A DNA stretch of 64,000 nt from Alviniconcha marisindica (lineage: Eukaryota; Mollusca; Gastropoda; Provannidae), in the NCBI GenBank assembly GCA_018857735.1, contig JABMCL010002135.1, positions 1-64,000 on the forward strand, in the 5' to 3' direction. Positions 10,690 to 40,976 of this stretch are shown in pieces (positions within the stretch are counted from its first letter, which is position 1; the number at the start of each line of letters is the position of its first letter). The notes beneath the pieces are model-generated. The model did not search any database and was not told the origin of the DNA. It saw only the letters and a list, made by a program, of their open reading frames with translations. The position numbers were made by a program, and so were the translations under genes.

Positions 10690-12890
10690 GGCAGAAACAT
10701 GGAGTGACGCTAAACGTACGATGACTGTATTCCTATGACTTTGGAGTGAGGCTAAACGTACGATGGCTGTATCCCTATGACTTTGGAGTGACGCTAAAAG
10801 TACGATGGCTGTAACCCTATGACTTTGGAGTGACGCTAAAAGTACGATGGCTGTATCCCTATGACTTTGGAGTGACGCTAAAAGTACGATGGCTGTAACC
10901 CTATGACTTTGGAGTGACGCTAAAAGTACGATGGCTGAATCCGTATGACTTTGAAATGACGCTAAGAGTACGATGGCTGTAACCCTATGACTTTGGAGTG
11001 ACGCTAAAAGTACGATGGTTGTAACCCTATGACTTTGGAGTGACGCTAAAAGTACTATGGCTGTATCCGTATGACTTTGGAGTGACGCTAAAAGTACAAT
11101 GGCTGTATCCGTATGTCTTTGGAATGACGCTAAAAGTACGATGGCTGCATTCCTATAACTTTGGAGTAACGCTAAAAGTACGATTGGCTGTATCCGTATG
11201 ACTTTGGAATGACGCTAAAAGTACGATGGCTGCATTCCTATAACTTTGGAGTAACGCTAAAAGTACGATTGGCTGTATCGATGACTGGAGTGAAGCTAAA
11301 AGTACGATGGCTGTATCCCTATTGACGCTAAAGGTAAGATGTCTGTATCCCTATGACTTTGGAGTGACGCTCAGGGACCTATGGCTGTATTCTTATTGAC
11401 GTCAAAGGTAGGATGGCTGTATTCCTACTGACGCTAAAGGTAGGATGGCTATATCCCTTTGACTTTGGAGTGACGCTCAGGGAACTATAGCTGTATCCCT
11501 ATGACTTTTGAATGACGCTAAAAGTACATGGCTGTATCCCTATGACTTTGGAGTGACGCTCAGGAACTATAGCTGTATCCCTATGACTTTTGAATGACGC
11601 TAAAAGTACTATGGCTGTATCCCTATGACTTTGGAGTGACGCTCAGGGAACTATAGCTGTATCCCTATGACTTTGGAGTGACGCTAAAAGTACTATGGCT
11701 GTATCCCTTTGACTTTGGAGTGACGCTCAGGGAACTATAGCTGTATCCCTATGACTTTGGAGTGACGCTAAAAGTACGATGGCTGTATTCCTATGACTTT
11801 GGAGTGACACTAAAGGTACGATGGCTGCATTCGTACAACTTTGAGTGACGTTCACGGAACTATGGCTGTATCCTTATTGACGCTAAATGTAGGATGACTG
11901 TATCCCTATGACTGGAGTGACGCTAAAGGTAGGATGGCTGTGTCCCTATGACTGGAGTGACGCTAAAGGTACGATGGCTGTATCCCTATTGACACTAAAG
12001 ATAAGATGTCTGTATCCCTATGACTTTGGAGTGACGCTCGGGGAACTATGGCTGTATCCTTATTGACGCTAAAGGTATGATGGCTGTATCCCTACTGACA
12101 CTAAAGGTAGGATGGCTGTATCCCTACTGACGCTAAAGGTAGGATGGCTGTATCCCTATGACTTTGGAATGACGCTAAAAGTACGATGGCTGTAACCCTA
12201 TGACTTTGGAATGACGCTAAAAGTACGATGGCTGTAACCCTATGACTATGGAATGACGTTAAAGGTAGGATGGCTGCATTCCTAGAACTTTGGAGTGACA
12301 CTCAGGGAACTATGGTTGTAACCCTATGACTTTGGAGTGACGCTAAAGGTACGATGGCTGTATCCCTATGACTGGAGTGACGCTAAAAGTACGATGGCTG
12401 TATTCCTATTGACACTAAAGTAAGATGTCTGTATCCATATGACTTTGGAGTGACGCTCAGGGAACTATGGCTGTATTCTTATTGACACTAAAGGCAGGAT
12501 GGCTGTATCCTTATTGACACTAAAGGCAGGATGGCTGTATCCTTATTGACACTAAAGGCAGGATGGCTGTATCCTTATTGACACTAAAGGCAGGATGGCT
12601 GTATCCTTATTGACACTAAAGGCAGGATGGCCGTATCCTTATTGACACTAAAGGCAGGATGGCCGTATCCTTATTGACACTAAAGGCAAGATAGCTGTAT
12701 CCTTATTGACACTAAAGGCAGGACGGCTGTATCCCTACTGACGCTAAAGGTAGGACGGCTGTATCCCTACTGACGCTAAAGGTAGGACGGCTGTATCCCT
12801 ACTGACGCTAAAGGTAGGATGGCTGTATCCCTACTGACGCTAAAGGTAGGATGGCTAGTGTATCCCTATGACTTTGGAGTGACGCTCCAA
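10690..12890. repeat. Minisatellite, ~43-bp unit, about 50 copies
   Basis: The unit is close to ACGATGGCTGTATCCCTATG followed by ACTTTGGAGTGACGCTAAAAGT. From about 11310 shorter variants of about 30 bp appear that drop the ACTTTGGAG part (TATCCTTATTGACACTAAAG type). They form a near-homogeneous block at 12470-12720. This indicates at least two rounds of local expansion. Confidence 0.95.
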
Positions 12891-12892
12891 GT

Positions 12893-12926
12893 CACCCCAG
12901 CCATAGTATTTGCTATGGCTGGGGTG
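12893..12926. repeat. Perfect 14-bp hairpin at the end of the array
   Basis: CACCCCAGCCATAG at 12893-12906 and CTATGGCTGGGGTG at 12913-12926 are exact complements separated by a 6-base loop. The hairpin starts right after the last minisatellite unit. Confidence 0.85.
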
Positions 12927-12929
12927 GCG

Positions 12930-13345
12930 GTCATGGATCGAACACACACACACACGCACGCACGCGCGCGCGCGTACACACACACGCAAACAAACGGACA
13001 AACACATATCCAGTGACAACAACAAAACTGATTAAAATATAGTGTTGTATTCATTTCCCTTGCAATAAATCACAAAACCGCTGGTACCTGTACAGTTCAC
13101 GAAACACAAGCCACACAATCGCTTCGGAATGAAAGTAGCGCCAGCTACACGTGCATCCAAATCATCTTCGAGTCAGAAATAATGAGGACAACACGTGTAT
13201 TATGACAGCTGGCTTACGGGTTTACCGTCAGCCGAAAACCCGTAGTTCAATTAGTTGGATTAAAGGACTCCTTACTCCTCAGATATACTTCTAGTCTGCT
13301 TCAGTGACACAAGATGCGGCTGATATTGAAGATGTTCACGAAGAC
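12930..13345. other. (CA)n/(CG)n microsatellite, then no gene recognised
   Basis: 12940-12990 is alternating CA and CG. The rest is unique-looking and lacks a supported coding frame. Confidence 0.5.
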
Positions 13346-13580
13346 TTATGTAAGTAAGTAAGTAAGTTGGTGTTTTACGCCCAGTCAACCAGTGCGGTTA
13401 TATCAGGGCGCTGACGAAAGACAAAGAATGGAGGAATAAAGTTGTCGTGCAGTGTACGAACACAGTGCGGTGTATCGTAACGGCTGACAGTGACACAGCG
13501 AAGGACAACACGAGTTCGGTCACACCTACATACACCGCAAGGGTGAAAGCTAGTAGACCAGTAAAAAAAATCTGAAACAA
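13345..13580. repeat. Dispersed repeat beginning with (TAAG)n
   Basis: The TAAGTAAGTTGGTGTTTTAC segment and the CCCAGTCAACCAGTG segment recur at about 38887-38935 and, more diverged, at 50355-50410. This identifies an interspersed family. Its full extent is unknown. Confidence 0.55.
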
Positions 13581-13581
13581 T

Positions 13582-13760
13582 GCTGCCGGTCCACACTCCC
13601 GGTATCGCTTTCCGGCACGGTCCTCTTTGGAGAAAGGATGTCGTAAATCGGTGCTTGGAGTTTGCTGCCGTTCCACACTCCCAGCATCGCTTTCCGGCAC
13701 CGTCCTCTTTGGAGAAAGGATGTCGTAAATCGGTGCTTGGAGTTTGCTGCCGTTCCAGGG
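13582..13760. repeat. 82-bp tandem duplication, two and a bit copies
   Basis: The unit contains TCGCTTTCCGGCAC, GTCCTCTTTGGAGAAAGGAT and GTCGTAAATCGGTGCTTGGA. Related sequence occurs at about 53610-53700 and 54005-54050 in RTF2 intron 5, so the unit comes from a dispersed repeat. Confidence 0.8.
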
Positions 13761-13774
13761 GGCTGCATCGGCAG

Positions 13775-13985
13775 GTGTGAGCCAAGGCACCACCCCTGTG
13801 GGAAACCTGAGGTGGGAGTGCAGCCAAGGCACCACCCCTGTGGGAAACCTGGGGTGGGAGTGCAGCCAAGGCACCACCCCTGTGGGAAACCTGGGGTGGG
13901 AGTGCAGCCAAGGCACCACCCCTGTGGGAAACCTGGGGTGGGAGTGCAGCCAAGGCACCACCCCTGTGCGAGGAAGGGGGGCTTC
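13775..13985. repeat. Minisatellite, 42-bp unit, five copies
   Basis: Near-identical units of CCAAGGCACCACCCCTGTGG followed by GAAACCTGGGGTGGGAGTGCAG. The unit length is a multiple of three, so long frames are open on both strands. Confidence 0.95.
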
Positions 13986-14534
13986 AGCAGTCAAGGGTCA
14001 GCACCCCTATGGGAGACTGGTGTGGGGTGCAGCAGGACATGGGTAGGTGATGGGGTGGCTACCTGCCTCAGCAGTCAAGGTCAGCACCCCTTGGAATGGG
14101 GTGGTGTATGTGTGGGGAGGTGGGGGGGCGGGGGGGGGGCGAAGGGTTGCACCCTGTGGATGGGGGGGCTTCAGCAGTCAAGGGTCAGCACCCCTATGGA
14201 GAGACTGGTGTGTGTGTGTGTGTGGGGGGGGGGGGGTGGAGGGGGAGGCGATGGGGTGTTGCTACCTGCCTCAGCACCCCTAGGGGAGACTGGTGTGGGG
14301 GTGGGTGGGGGGTGTTGCTACTTGCTTCAGCAGTTAAGGGTCAGCACCCCTAGAGGAGACTGGTATGTGTGTGTGTGTGTGTATGGAGTGGGGGGATGTT
14401 GCTACCTGCTTCAGCAGTTAAGGGTCAGCACCCCTAGAGGAGACTGGTATGTGTGGGGGGGGGGGGGGGGGGGGAGGGGGGGTTGCTACCTGCCTCAGCA
14501 GTCAAAGGTCAGCACCCCTAGGGGAGACTGGTAT

Positions 14535-14565
<31 letters not shown>

Positions 14566-14690
14566 GGGGTTGCTACCTGCCTCAGCAAAGGTCAGCACCC
14601 CTAGGGGAGACTGGTATGTGTGTGTGGGGGGGAGTGGGGGGGTTGCTACCTGCCTCAGCAGTCAAAGGTCAGCACCCCTAGGGGAGACTG
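13985..14690. repeat. G-rich tandem array, ~75-125-bp units
   Basis: About eight units share TCAGCAGTCAAGGTCAGCAC, CCCTAGGGGAGACTGGT and GTTGCTACCTGCC. The spacer between them is a variable GT and poly-G run. Confidence 0.9.
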
Positions 14691-15305
14691 GTAAATTTCA
14701 CCTTATTTATGCTTTGGACCGCTGCCTATGGCCAAATTATAAACACAATGACGTTGACAAGGAAGGAAGAATTAAGGCCCTGTTTTCACCACACACACAC
14801 TGACACACACTGAACAACAGAAACAGCCGACAGGTTTCTCTCTTCACGACGGTGTGACGGGAAGATGGACAGGCCGTGCAGTCTCGCTCCACTGACCAAG
14901 GTGCCCTTGACCTGTCCACTTCACCTTCCCTGTCTTGATGCGCCATACACATCCCCTGCAGGGCTCCAGCGAAATCCGTCCAGCATCTCTGATCCGCGAG
15001 CAGATATGAATTTGATAGCGACCCTCTGGCACTGCCCGTCCCTAATATTAATAAGCCAAACGTGGCTTCTGTGGATGTTAAGCATCACAATACAAAAATA
15101 AATTAAAACGAGAAGAAGAAGGGAAAAAAACGACTTTTTCCTCCTATTCTTTCTGTCTGTGTGCAGACCAATTTTAATATTGTTTTCAAATTTTAATTCA
15201 GCAGATGCGAGTATTTTCTTAGCTGAATGTAGACAGCTCTGTGGCAGAATTATGCTAATTAGCTGACAAATTCTCAAGCCTCGTACACCTAGCACAACAT
15301 ATTCT
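14690..15305. other. No gene recognised; SINE-1 tail-like segment at 15025-15085
   Basis: The segment CCCGTCCCTAATATTAATAA with GGCTTCTGTGGATGTTAAGC resembles the SINE-1 tail on the plus strand. The remainder is unassigned. Confidence 0.45.
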
Positions 15306-15307
15306 GC

Positions 15308-17235
15308 CAACATTTAGAACCCAGTAGTAACTGGGAATCCAGTAGTAACGGGGAACCCAGTAGTAACTGGGAATCAGCAGTAACTGGGAATCAGTGCTGA
15401 CTGGGAAAACTGGGAATCCAGGAGCAACTAGGAATCCAGTAGTAAATGGGAACCAAATAACAGAAAATCCAGTGGTAACTAGGAATCAACCAGTAGTAAC
15501 TGGGAACCAAGTAGTAGCTGGGAATCAAGTAGTAACAGGGAATCCAGTACTAATTGGGAACCAAGTAGTAACTGGGATTCCAGTAGTAACTGGGAACCAA
15601 GTAGTAACTGGAAATCCTGTGGTAACTAGGAACCAATCAGTAGTAACTGGGAACCAAGCAGTAACTGGGATTCCAGCAGTAACTGGGAACCAAGTAGTAA
15701 CTAGAAATCCAGTGGTAACTAGGAATGAATCAATAGTAACTGCAAACCAAGTAGTAACTGGAAATCCAGTGGTAACTAGGAACTAACCAGTAGTAACTGG
15801 GAACCTAGCAGTAACTGGAAATCCAGTGGTACTAGGAACCAACCAGTAGTCACTGGGAACCAAGCAGTAACTGGAAATCCAGTGGTAACTAGGAACTAAC
15901 CAGTACTAACTGGGAACCAAGTAGTAACTGGAAATCCAGTGGTAACTAGGAACCAACCAGTAGTAACTGTAAACCAAGCAGTAACTGGAAATCCAGTGGT
16001 AACTAGGAACTAACCAGTAGTCACTGGGAACCAAGCAGTAACTGGAAATCCAGTAATAACTAGGAAGCAACCAGTAGTCACTGGGAACCAAGTAGTAACT
16101 GGAAACCCTGTGGTAACTAGGAACGAATCAGTAGTAACTGGGAACCAAGTAGTAACTGGAAATCCAGTGGTACCTAGGAACCAATCAGTAATAACTGGGA
16201 ACCAAGTAGTAACTGGAAATCCAGTGGTACCTAGGAACCAATCAGTAGTGACTGGGAACCAAGAAATAACTGGAAATCCGGTGGTAACTAGGAACCATCT
16301 GGTAGTAACTGGGAACCAAATCGTAACTAGACATCCAGTGGTAACTAGGAACCATCTGGTATTAACTGGGAACCAAGTGGTAACTGGAAATCCAGTGGTA
16401 ACTAGGAACCAATCAGTAATAACCGGGAATCAAGCAGTAACTGGAAATCCAGTGGTAACTAGGAACCAATCAGTAATAACTGGGAACCAAATAGTAACTA
16501 CACATCCAGTGGTAACTAGGAACCATCCAGTAGTAACTGGGAACCAAGTTGTAACTGGAAATCCTGTGGTAACTAGGAACCAGTCAGTAGTAACTGGAAA
16601 CAAGCAGTAACTGGGAACCAAGTAGTAACTGGGAATCCTGTGGCAACTAGGAACCAACCAGTAGTAACGGGGAACCAAGTAGTAACCGGAAATCCAGTGG
16701 TAAATAGGAACTAACCAGTAGTAACTGGGAACCAAGCAGTAACTGGAAACCCTGTGGTAACTAGGAACGAATCAGTAGTAACTAGGAAATCCAGTGGCAA
16801 CTAGGAATGAATCAGTAGTAACTGGGAACCAAGTAGTAACTGGAAATCCAGTGGCAACTAGGAACCAACCAGTAGTAACAGGGAACCAAGCAGTAACTGC
16901 AAATCCAGTGGTAACTAGGAACCAACCAGTAGTCACTGGGAACCAAGCAGTAACTGGAAATCCAGTATTAACTACGAAGCAACCAGTAGTAACTGGGAAC
17001 CAAGTAGTAACTGGAAACCCTGTGGTAACTAGGAACCATCCAGTAGTAACTGGGAACCAAGTAGTAACTGGAAATCCAGTGGTAACTAGGAACCAATCAG
17101 TTATAACTGGGAACCAAGTAGTAACTAGACATCCAGTGGTAACCAGGAACCAATCAGTGGGAACCAAGTAGTAACCGGAAATCCAGTGGTAACTAGGAAC
17201 CATCCAGTAGTAACCAGGAACCAAGCAGTAAATGG
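15308..17235. repeat. Minisatellite with higher-order structure, ~57-bp unit
   Basis: Subunits of about 15-21 bp (GTAACTGGGAACCAAGTA, GTAACTGGAAATCCAGTG, GTAACTAGGAACCAACCA) are arranged in a repeating three-part unit of about 57 bp through roughly 1.9 kb. Because subunits are near multiples of three, both strands stay open over 100-170 codons. There is no sign of a gene. Confidence 0.95.
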
Positions 17236-19740
17236 GCAGTACAAGTCTTTTGCAATTGTATGTGTCATAACAAATAAGCGTTCTTTTGAACCTTTTTGTG
17301 TTTGGATATCATCTTTTCCAACTGGCCTTCTTCAGGAACAGTAACCGAACTTTTCTGCAGAAAAATTCCCAATCACATTTCAGTACATGACAACAGCAAA
17401 AAATAACCTGACCATCCTCATTCAATTGTGTGCCAAATGGCAAACAAAATATAGTGCAAACCCTCTTATGTACACCCTGTCCAATATACAGTTGTATTCA
17501 TGAATTATATGTAAGTATACACACACACACACACATATTATACACCCCCACATTCTACATGCGTTAAGCATGAAGCAAAAGTCTTCTTAGACAAAACTTG
17601 TTTTCAATTTTAAGCAAAAAACAACAAAAAAGAATGTTTTTGCTGTGTTTTTGATAGTAGCAGTGACAACTGCTTTCATTCAAAGGTCTCAAAAATTACA
17701 CAAATAAAAGCTAACAACACACATACACATTCCAAACCTGAAGATATAACAGGGAAGGAAGAACACACACACACACAATTCTCAAAAGAAAAGTTGTTTT
17801 TTGTTTTGTTTTGTTTCGAAGTCATTGTTAGTGTTTGATACATTTACTGTGCAATTCTTACAGAATGTCCAATCGTTGGTTTCTTGTGACTTGATTACTT
17901 GCACTGATCCAACTCGGTGTCAGTGGCATTGTCGGAGACCAACCTACTCCACCTGCATGGACATTACTCTAGTTTTCGTGTTCTTGGTGTCTGTGGCACC
18001 AAAAATGTGAGGAACAGCCAGAGCAGTTTTGGATGGATGTATCTGAGAAACTTTGCTCCTTCTTGAGGGCTCATGGACAAACTGTCCTGCATAAAGATTG
18101 ACACTGAAGGTTAGTTTTGGCACATTTCTGAAATCAGAATGACTGCTAGCGTTTTAAGCACTTCTTGTGGACAAGACAAAAACAGATAAGTGGTTTAGCT
18201 CTCCATCTCATTTTTCACTGTTTAACTGTTGTTTGTCATTTTGTAGCTTGATAAAGGGGATTATCCCAAAAATTCGCATGTTGTGTTTTGTCCTAATAAG
18301 GTACATTCTTTTGAACCTTTTACGCGTTTGGATTTTTCTGAAATCTGTCGCATCCACTGCTTCAATCATGCATCAGTTATGCTAATAGATTACTTGGATA
18401 CAGTGACAACAAACCAGAGAGTAGCTCTGTCTGCCAGGACCACTTGAAACTGCTTTCATAACGTTTTACTTCCAGGCCTCAGAAACAACCTCGTTCATTT
18501 CAAAACTCTGAAGCTGCTTTTCTCAGATTTGTCGCAAGTATAATACAACTCCGTGATCAACAGATAACAGCTCTTGGGTGCATTTTGATTTTTAAGTGTT
18601 TGCGTTAAATCAGGAAAAAATTGTTAGAATCAGTCAGTCTGACAGAAATTTCACTGCCATCTGAGCGTTTGGACATGAGATTTCAGTGTTGGAATGTGTT
18701 ATATTTTCCCCCTATTTTAGAAAAAGTAAAGAAGGAAAAATGTGGGATATATAGCCACACACACACACACACACACGCACACACACACATGCACACACAC
18801 ACATGTGCGTGCTCCTCTTTCAAACCTGCACAGACAACAAACCAACAGGAATGAATGGCAGAACAAGCACCACACAGCGAACAATCATGTAGTTTTCAAT
18901 GCAGATCAGTTTTGTTTACAATCACAGATTATCAACCAGGGCTCAAATGGCCATCTGTCAGTGCTAAAAAAAAATATTTTTCTATCAAAACCCTTGTATC
19001 CCTCAAGGTAAACATATTCCAAGCAACACTTGTTCAAAATTACGCACATAACCACTGCTCTCTGGGGAAATGGACAGTCATGGTTTCAGACGTTTCACAT
19101 CTAAATCACTGCAATAAACAGGCAAACTAATAAGCAAGTACTCCAGTCTTACTCTTAGCCTTTTCAGTCTATAAATAAGTACCAGTCACTGAGTCAGGTA
19201 TACACTAACTAGCCTTTCCTGTCTATAAATAAGCACCAGTCTGGTATACACTAACGTTCCACACAGGCATGTGTACTATGAAAAATAAGCGGAGGAAGAA
19301 GAACAATGGCCTTCAAGATTCCACTCATGAACCATCCTGTAACAGTCAAATACTGTTTCATACCTTGAGGCAGCTTAATTCAATTCCTGAAGAAAATAGG
19401 TAGAAATATTTCCAGTATTAAAGCGCAATGAGTAACTGACTAGCTAACATCATAAACGTTCCCACAGGACAGTTTCAAATGAGATCAATATATTATGATG
19501 TAAAAATCGTTCAGTTTGATCAAAAATATATTTAACATCTGCACCAGTCTGGCCAGTGCAGCAATTGTCATTATGAGGTCTGAATAAAATATGCCTTGAG
19601 AATGGAACTCAAACTTAGCAACCATATGGTGTCTGCATATTACAAAACGGTCACAGTACAGTGTCAATGTCAAGTGAGCTGGTAGAAGACAAATCAAATA
19701 TGTCAGTATTTCTAGTTGAAAACAAAGAAAATACGTTGTT
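17235..19740. other. No gene recognised
   Basis: About 2.5 kb of AT-rich sequence with CA microsatellites at 17520-17535 and 18756-18805. No exon-like frame with splice sites or familiar protein could be supported. Confidence 0.4.
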
Positions 19741-19744
19741 GTTT

Positions 19745-20250
19745 CAGTCTGGAGGATTTGCATGGTTGCTCTATCAATATTCATGCAACAGGCTCTTTAT
19801 ATCCATTTGCAAGATTTGTAAAGTGAATGGTTGTTCTATCAATATTTATGCAACAGTTTCTACATACATTCACAAGATTTGTAAATTGTATGGTTGTTCT
19901 ATCAATATTTATGCAACAGGTTCTATAAATATCCATTGCAAGATTTGTAAATTGTATGGTTGTTCTATCAATATTTATGCAACAGGTTCTACATCCATGT
20001 GCAAGATTTGTAAATTGTGCAGTTGTTCTATCAATATTTATGCAACAGGTACTATAAATATCCATTTGCAAGATTTGTAACTTGAATGGTTGTTCTATCA
20101 ATATTTATGCAACAGGTTCTATAATATCCATTTGCAAGATCTGTAAATTGTGCAGTTGTTCTATCAATATTTATGCAACAGGTTCTATAAATATCCATTT
20201 GCAAGATCTGTAACTTGTGCAGTTGTTCTATCAATATTTATGCAACCTAA
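19745..20250. repeat. Minisatellite, ~70-bp unit, seven to eight copies
   Basis: Units contain GTTGTTCTATCAATATTTAT, then GCAACAGGTTCTATAAATAT, then CCATTTGCAAGATTTGTAA. Small indels give 65-72 bp periods. Confidence 0.9.
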
Positions 20251-22240
20251 GTACGTTTTTACTTGGAATTGCCGCTCCACAGAAGGCAGCCATATTGGTT
20301 TGTTCCATGCCTGTGAAGAACTGGACAGGGTTGGTTTGATGTCATAGACACTTGGACAACATGTGCTGGATTTGTTCATTACATCACAAACACTGCCACT
20401 GGTGCCAGGCACAAAATGGCAGCATTCAAGGACTTTTAAACATCAGGTTTTGACAAAGTGGACCATAACGTGACTGAAAATGACGTGAGCTTTTTGTTGC
20501 TGTGTGTCTTTCATTCATCCTGAGAGGTCCATGATGCAGCTTCGCTGGAGGTGCCCGTAACAAACCCAACGCTCACTGACAGTACAAGCAGCCTAACGCG
20601 CACTTCCTCTAACAATAATCAACAGTACAAGCATCCTAGCTTCATTTCATCTCTAGTACTGGGCAAGGGAAAAATCACAAGTTCAAAATGCCCAGATTTA
20701 TCAGTCAAAACAGGAGTCCACTCCACTGGACTTTGTAGATTTGCACAGATGGGTGACAGATGGACAAATGCACATACATACATACAGGCAAAAACTAACT
20801 TTACACGTTACAAACTCCACAAACATTACATAAGTGAAAGAATATCTCATGAAAATCAAGGCACTAACAAGTGCATATAATTATTATAAATGTATACGTT
20901 TTAATACCTGCATTCTTGGTAATATGCAATTATTAGTTTTCATTATCCAAGCAATAGTCCCAATACTTCATGCACATCATTATGTTTATATTTGAAGAAT
21001 ATTTTCTTGAATCCATCAAGACAAATAAACACACATGATGGTCACTAATAACACTATACTGCATTCTGCAATGAAGAAAATCAAAGCAAATCGTAAATAG
21101 CTCCACCTGGAAAATAAAAAAAAATATTTAAAAAAAGCAACTGAAGGGGTTGGTGGGGCAGGGGGCGGGGCAGTATTCACATAAGGTGTGAAGTGTGAGG
21201 TTGTGATTCTTATCCAAGAACGGCATATTTGGCCATAATCTGTGATTGTCAACCATTAACAAACAATTATAACTTAAAATGCCAAAAAAGTTGTTCTGTA
21301 TTAAAACTATTTCATTATGCAGAATAAGAAATGACACACTCCATCACTTTGAACAAACACAAGAAGAAAAGAAAAAAAATCTAAAGAAAAACCCTAACAA
21401 ACAAACAGAACAAAAAAGCCCAGAAATAACAGCAGAAAATATATGAAATACCCAGTGAATATATACAAGTACAATCTGAAATGATCAATCACTCATGGCC
21501 ATCAATAAATACATCAGTCAATCCATCATTATTCATCAGTCAATCCAATTCATCAGTCAGTTGAAATAAAAGTAATTCACACAACCCTGCCTCATAAAAC
21601 CCCAGCAAAAAACATCAACTGGAAGTATAGTTAAAAGGTGACGCAAACAGTACCAAGACAATGACTGGTATGCTCAAGACAGTTTGATTTTCCTTTCATA
21701 CTACCCAAGTATAAAAAAATGTAAAAAATTGGACAGAGTAAATAAATATATAAATTTTTTAGACAGAGTAAATAAGTGGGTTTGTGACATTTGCCACACC
21801 TTCAAAAAAACAAATTAAAGTAAAATCAAACATTTGGCACTGTTCAACTGTGCATATTTTATACTAAGTCAGCATGCGACTATTACCATCATCAAAACTG
21901 CGTCCGAAAACAACACACTGACACTGCACAGACACAAGAATCTATGCTTCTTCAGATCTCTAAGGCCTGACACGCCTACATCTATCACTCTAAAAGTGAT
22001 CTAACATCCAAGCTACACCAATAAATTAGAATCGTATGATTATAAATATAATCAGACAGGAACCCTGTGAATCAAAGTGCTGTAACCTGTGTTTCACACG
22101 TGTTTCTATTACACTGTATATTACGCTGATTCCCCCCCCCCCCCCCCCCACCACCACCCACCAAATACCCTTAAAACCTTTTTTTAACAGTGAGTCAGGC
22201 TGTGAAGACCGATCGCCAGTGTTGAATTCAGACTGAGATG
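20250..22240. other. No gene recognised
   Basis: AT-rich unique-looking sequence with a poly-C run at 22132-22149. No supported coding exons. Confidence 0.4.
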
Positions 22241-22244
22241 GTCC

Positions 22245-22390
22245 CCAGTGTCGCCATGGAAAACTGTCTGTGGGACCGTGGTCTGTATGACCATCGTCTG
22301 TGAGACTGTGGGACCATGGTCTGTATGACCATCGTCTGTGGGACCGTGGTCTGTATGACCATTGTCTGTGAGACTGTGGGACCGTGGTGG
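22245..22390. repeat. Short minisatellite, ~18/33-bp unit
   Basis: Alternating copies of CTGTGGGACCGTGGTCTGTA and TGACCATCGTCTGTGAGA make about five periods. Confidence 0.85.
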
Positions 22391-23467
22391 ACTGGCCTTG
22401 TACCACAACTGTACAACAATCAGTCAGACAGAGCAGGACTCACCCCAGTATCACACTCACGCACCAAAATATAACATTCGTCCCCTTTCTCCACACATAT
22501 GTATGCAGACACTACGACATTTCTCATACGATTCTATCAGAATGCACCTGTGAATCAAATACGTGACACGTTCTCACGAAATGAGTCTTAACTTAAAATT
22601 TGGCAATTTGAGATATCTACATGTCTCAAATCTGCAAGTTCTGCTCGTTATTTTGCTACTTAAAAAAATCACATTTCTACTCCGAAATATGTGGACATGA
22701 CGTGCTTCTGAAGGTTGGGTGTGTGGTGGAGGCCCTTTGAGAAAATCAGCTTTAAAGTTGGCACTGTGCATTGAGTAGTTTTTCCTTAGCAACAGGTTTA
22801 AATGTACCAATCTTGCAACAGGTTTAAATGTACCAATCTTTACCAGTTGTGGCGCAGGAACATATTAAACACTGGGGCACCTGAGGAGACTTGCAATTTC
22901 AACATCAGTTAACTTTTAATATATTTTGTTAATGTTTTTAATCCCATGCTCTTGGGTTTAAAATGAGCACTCACACATAAAACTGATGCTGGGTAGGCAT
23001 AAAATGCGTTTTAAACAAACGTATTCAACTTTTTAGAGCATATCAGTGCAAACCCACCAAAGTTTAATGCTAACAGACTTTCATTTTGCAAAAATCTGAA
23101 AACACCCAGAGAGACCCCCGGGCTGCTTTTGCCTGTAGCACAGCAAGCTGGTGTCCAGTTAAGACTCAGTTGTGAGAATGGGTCACATAAATATGCACAC
23201 ATTCTACATTCTTCTTGCCCCCCCCCCCCCCCCCCCCCCCCAACACACACACACACACACACACACACATGCTGCATTGTAAGTACGACCATACTGTCTC
23301 CATGACAAAATGAGTGCAATTGATCAGCAAGCAACCCTATGCATCAAGCAGTGGACAGCAACTTGCCCAAGGCACAGATGTCAGAGAACAGTCATCACAT
23401 GAAGAAGAGGCCATGGGGAGAGAAGTGATGGGGAGGTAAGCGTGGCAGGCCCTAGTTGTCTCCCCTC
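22390..23467 (-). other. Probable GALE 3' UTR and downstream flank
   Basis: This lies immediately 3' of the GALE stop codon on the minus strand, with no other gene visible. A minus-strand ATTAAA is at 22915-22920 and could act as a weak poly(A) signal. 22785-22840 holds a 25-bp tandem duplication around AACAGGTTTAAATGTACC. 23217-23272 is poly-C and (CA)n. The 3' end cannot be placed without RNA data. Confidence 0.35.
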
Positions 23468-40506
<17,039 letters not shown>

Positions 40507-40976
40507 TCATGGGAAATGGAAATCATAGTGAGAATAATACACATTGTATTATAATAAATCTGTCATACAATCAAATGTCTTAAACACTAAAGCTGAATGG
40601 TGAAAAAGTAGGTCATTTTCAAATTAGATAATGTTATACCTATGTAAGTAAACTCACCCACAAGACATGATTCACGCACACACAGACAAACCTACATGGA
40701 CATACACACGTGCACATGGTATGTTTATATATTTGCTGCCCCTTATATTGAATGGCTGCACTTTTTCTTCTAGTTTCTTAATCTTACCTTTTTCTTGAAT
40801 TTGTTTTCAGCACATAAAACCTCACAGCGAGTAATTATTTAACTAGCACATGCTAAATGAGGTATAAATGTATTTTCATTTTGTGTTTGTTTGTACTGAA
40901 ACTCACACATGTATCTAAATCTGAACCTTAGCTTCCATTTTCCATTACCAAGCTAAATTCCTATTTTAACTGTTAC

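Noticed and set aside
13375..14681. Repetitive proteins of 190-340 residues on both strands
   Set aside because: The 42-bp and GT/poly-G arrays keep frames open by period. There are no splice sites, no conserved domain and no codon constraint between units.
15394..17224. VVTGNQ-type repeat proteins on the plus strand and WFPVTTG-type on the minus
   Set aside because: Shared by both strands and several frames of one minisatellite; best explained by a unit length divisible by three.
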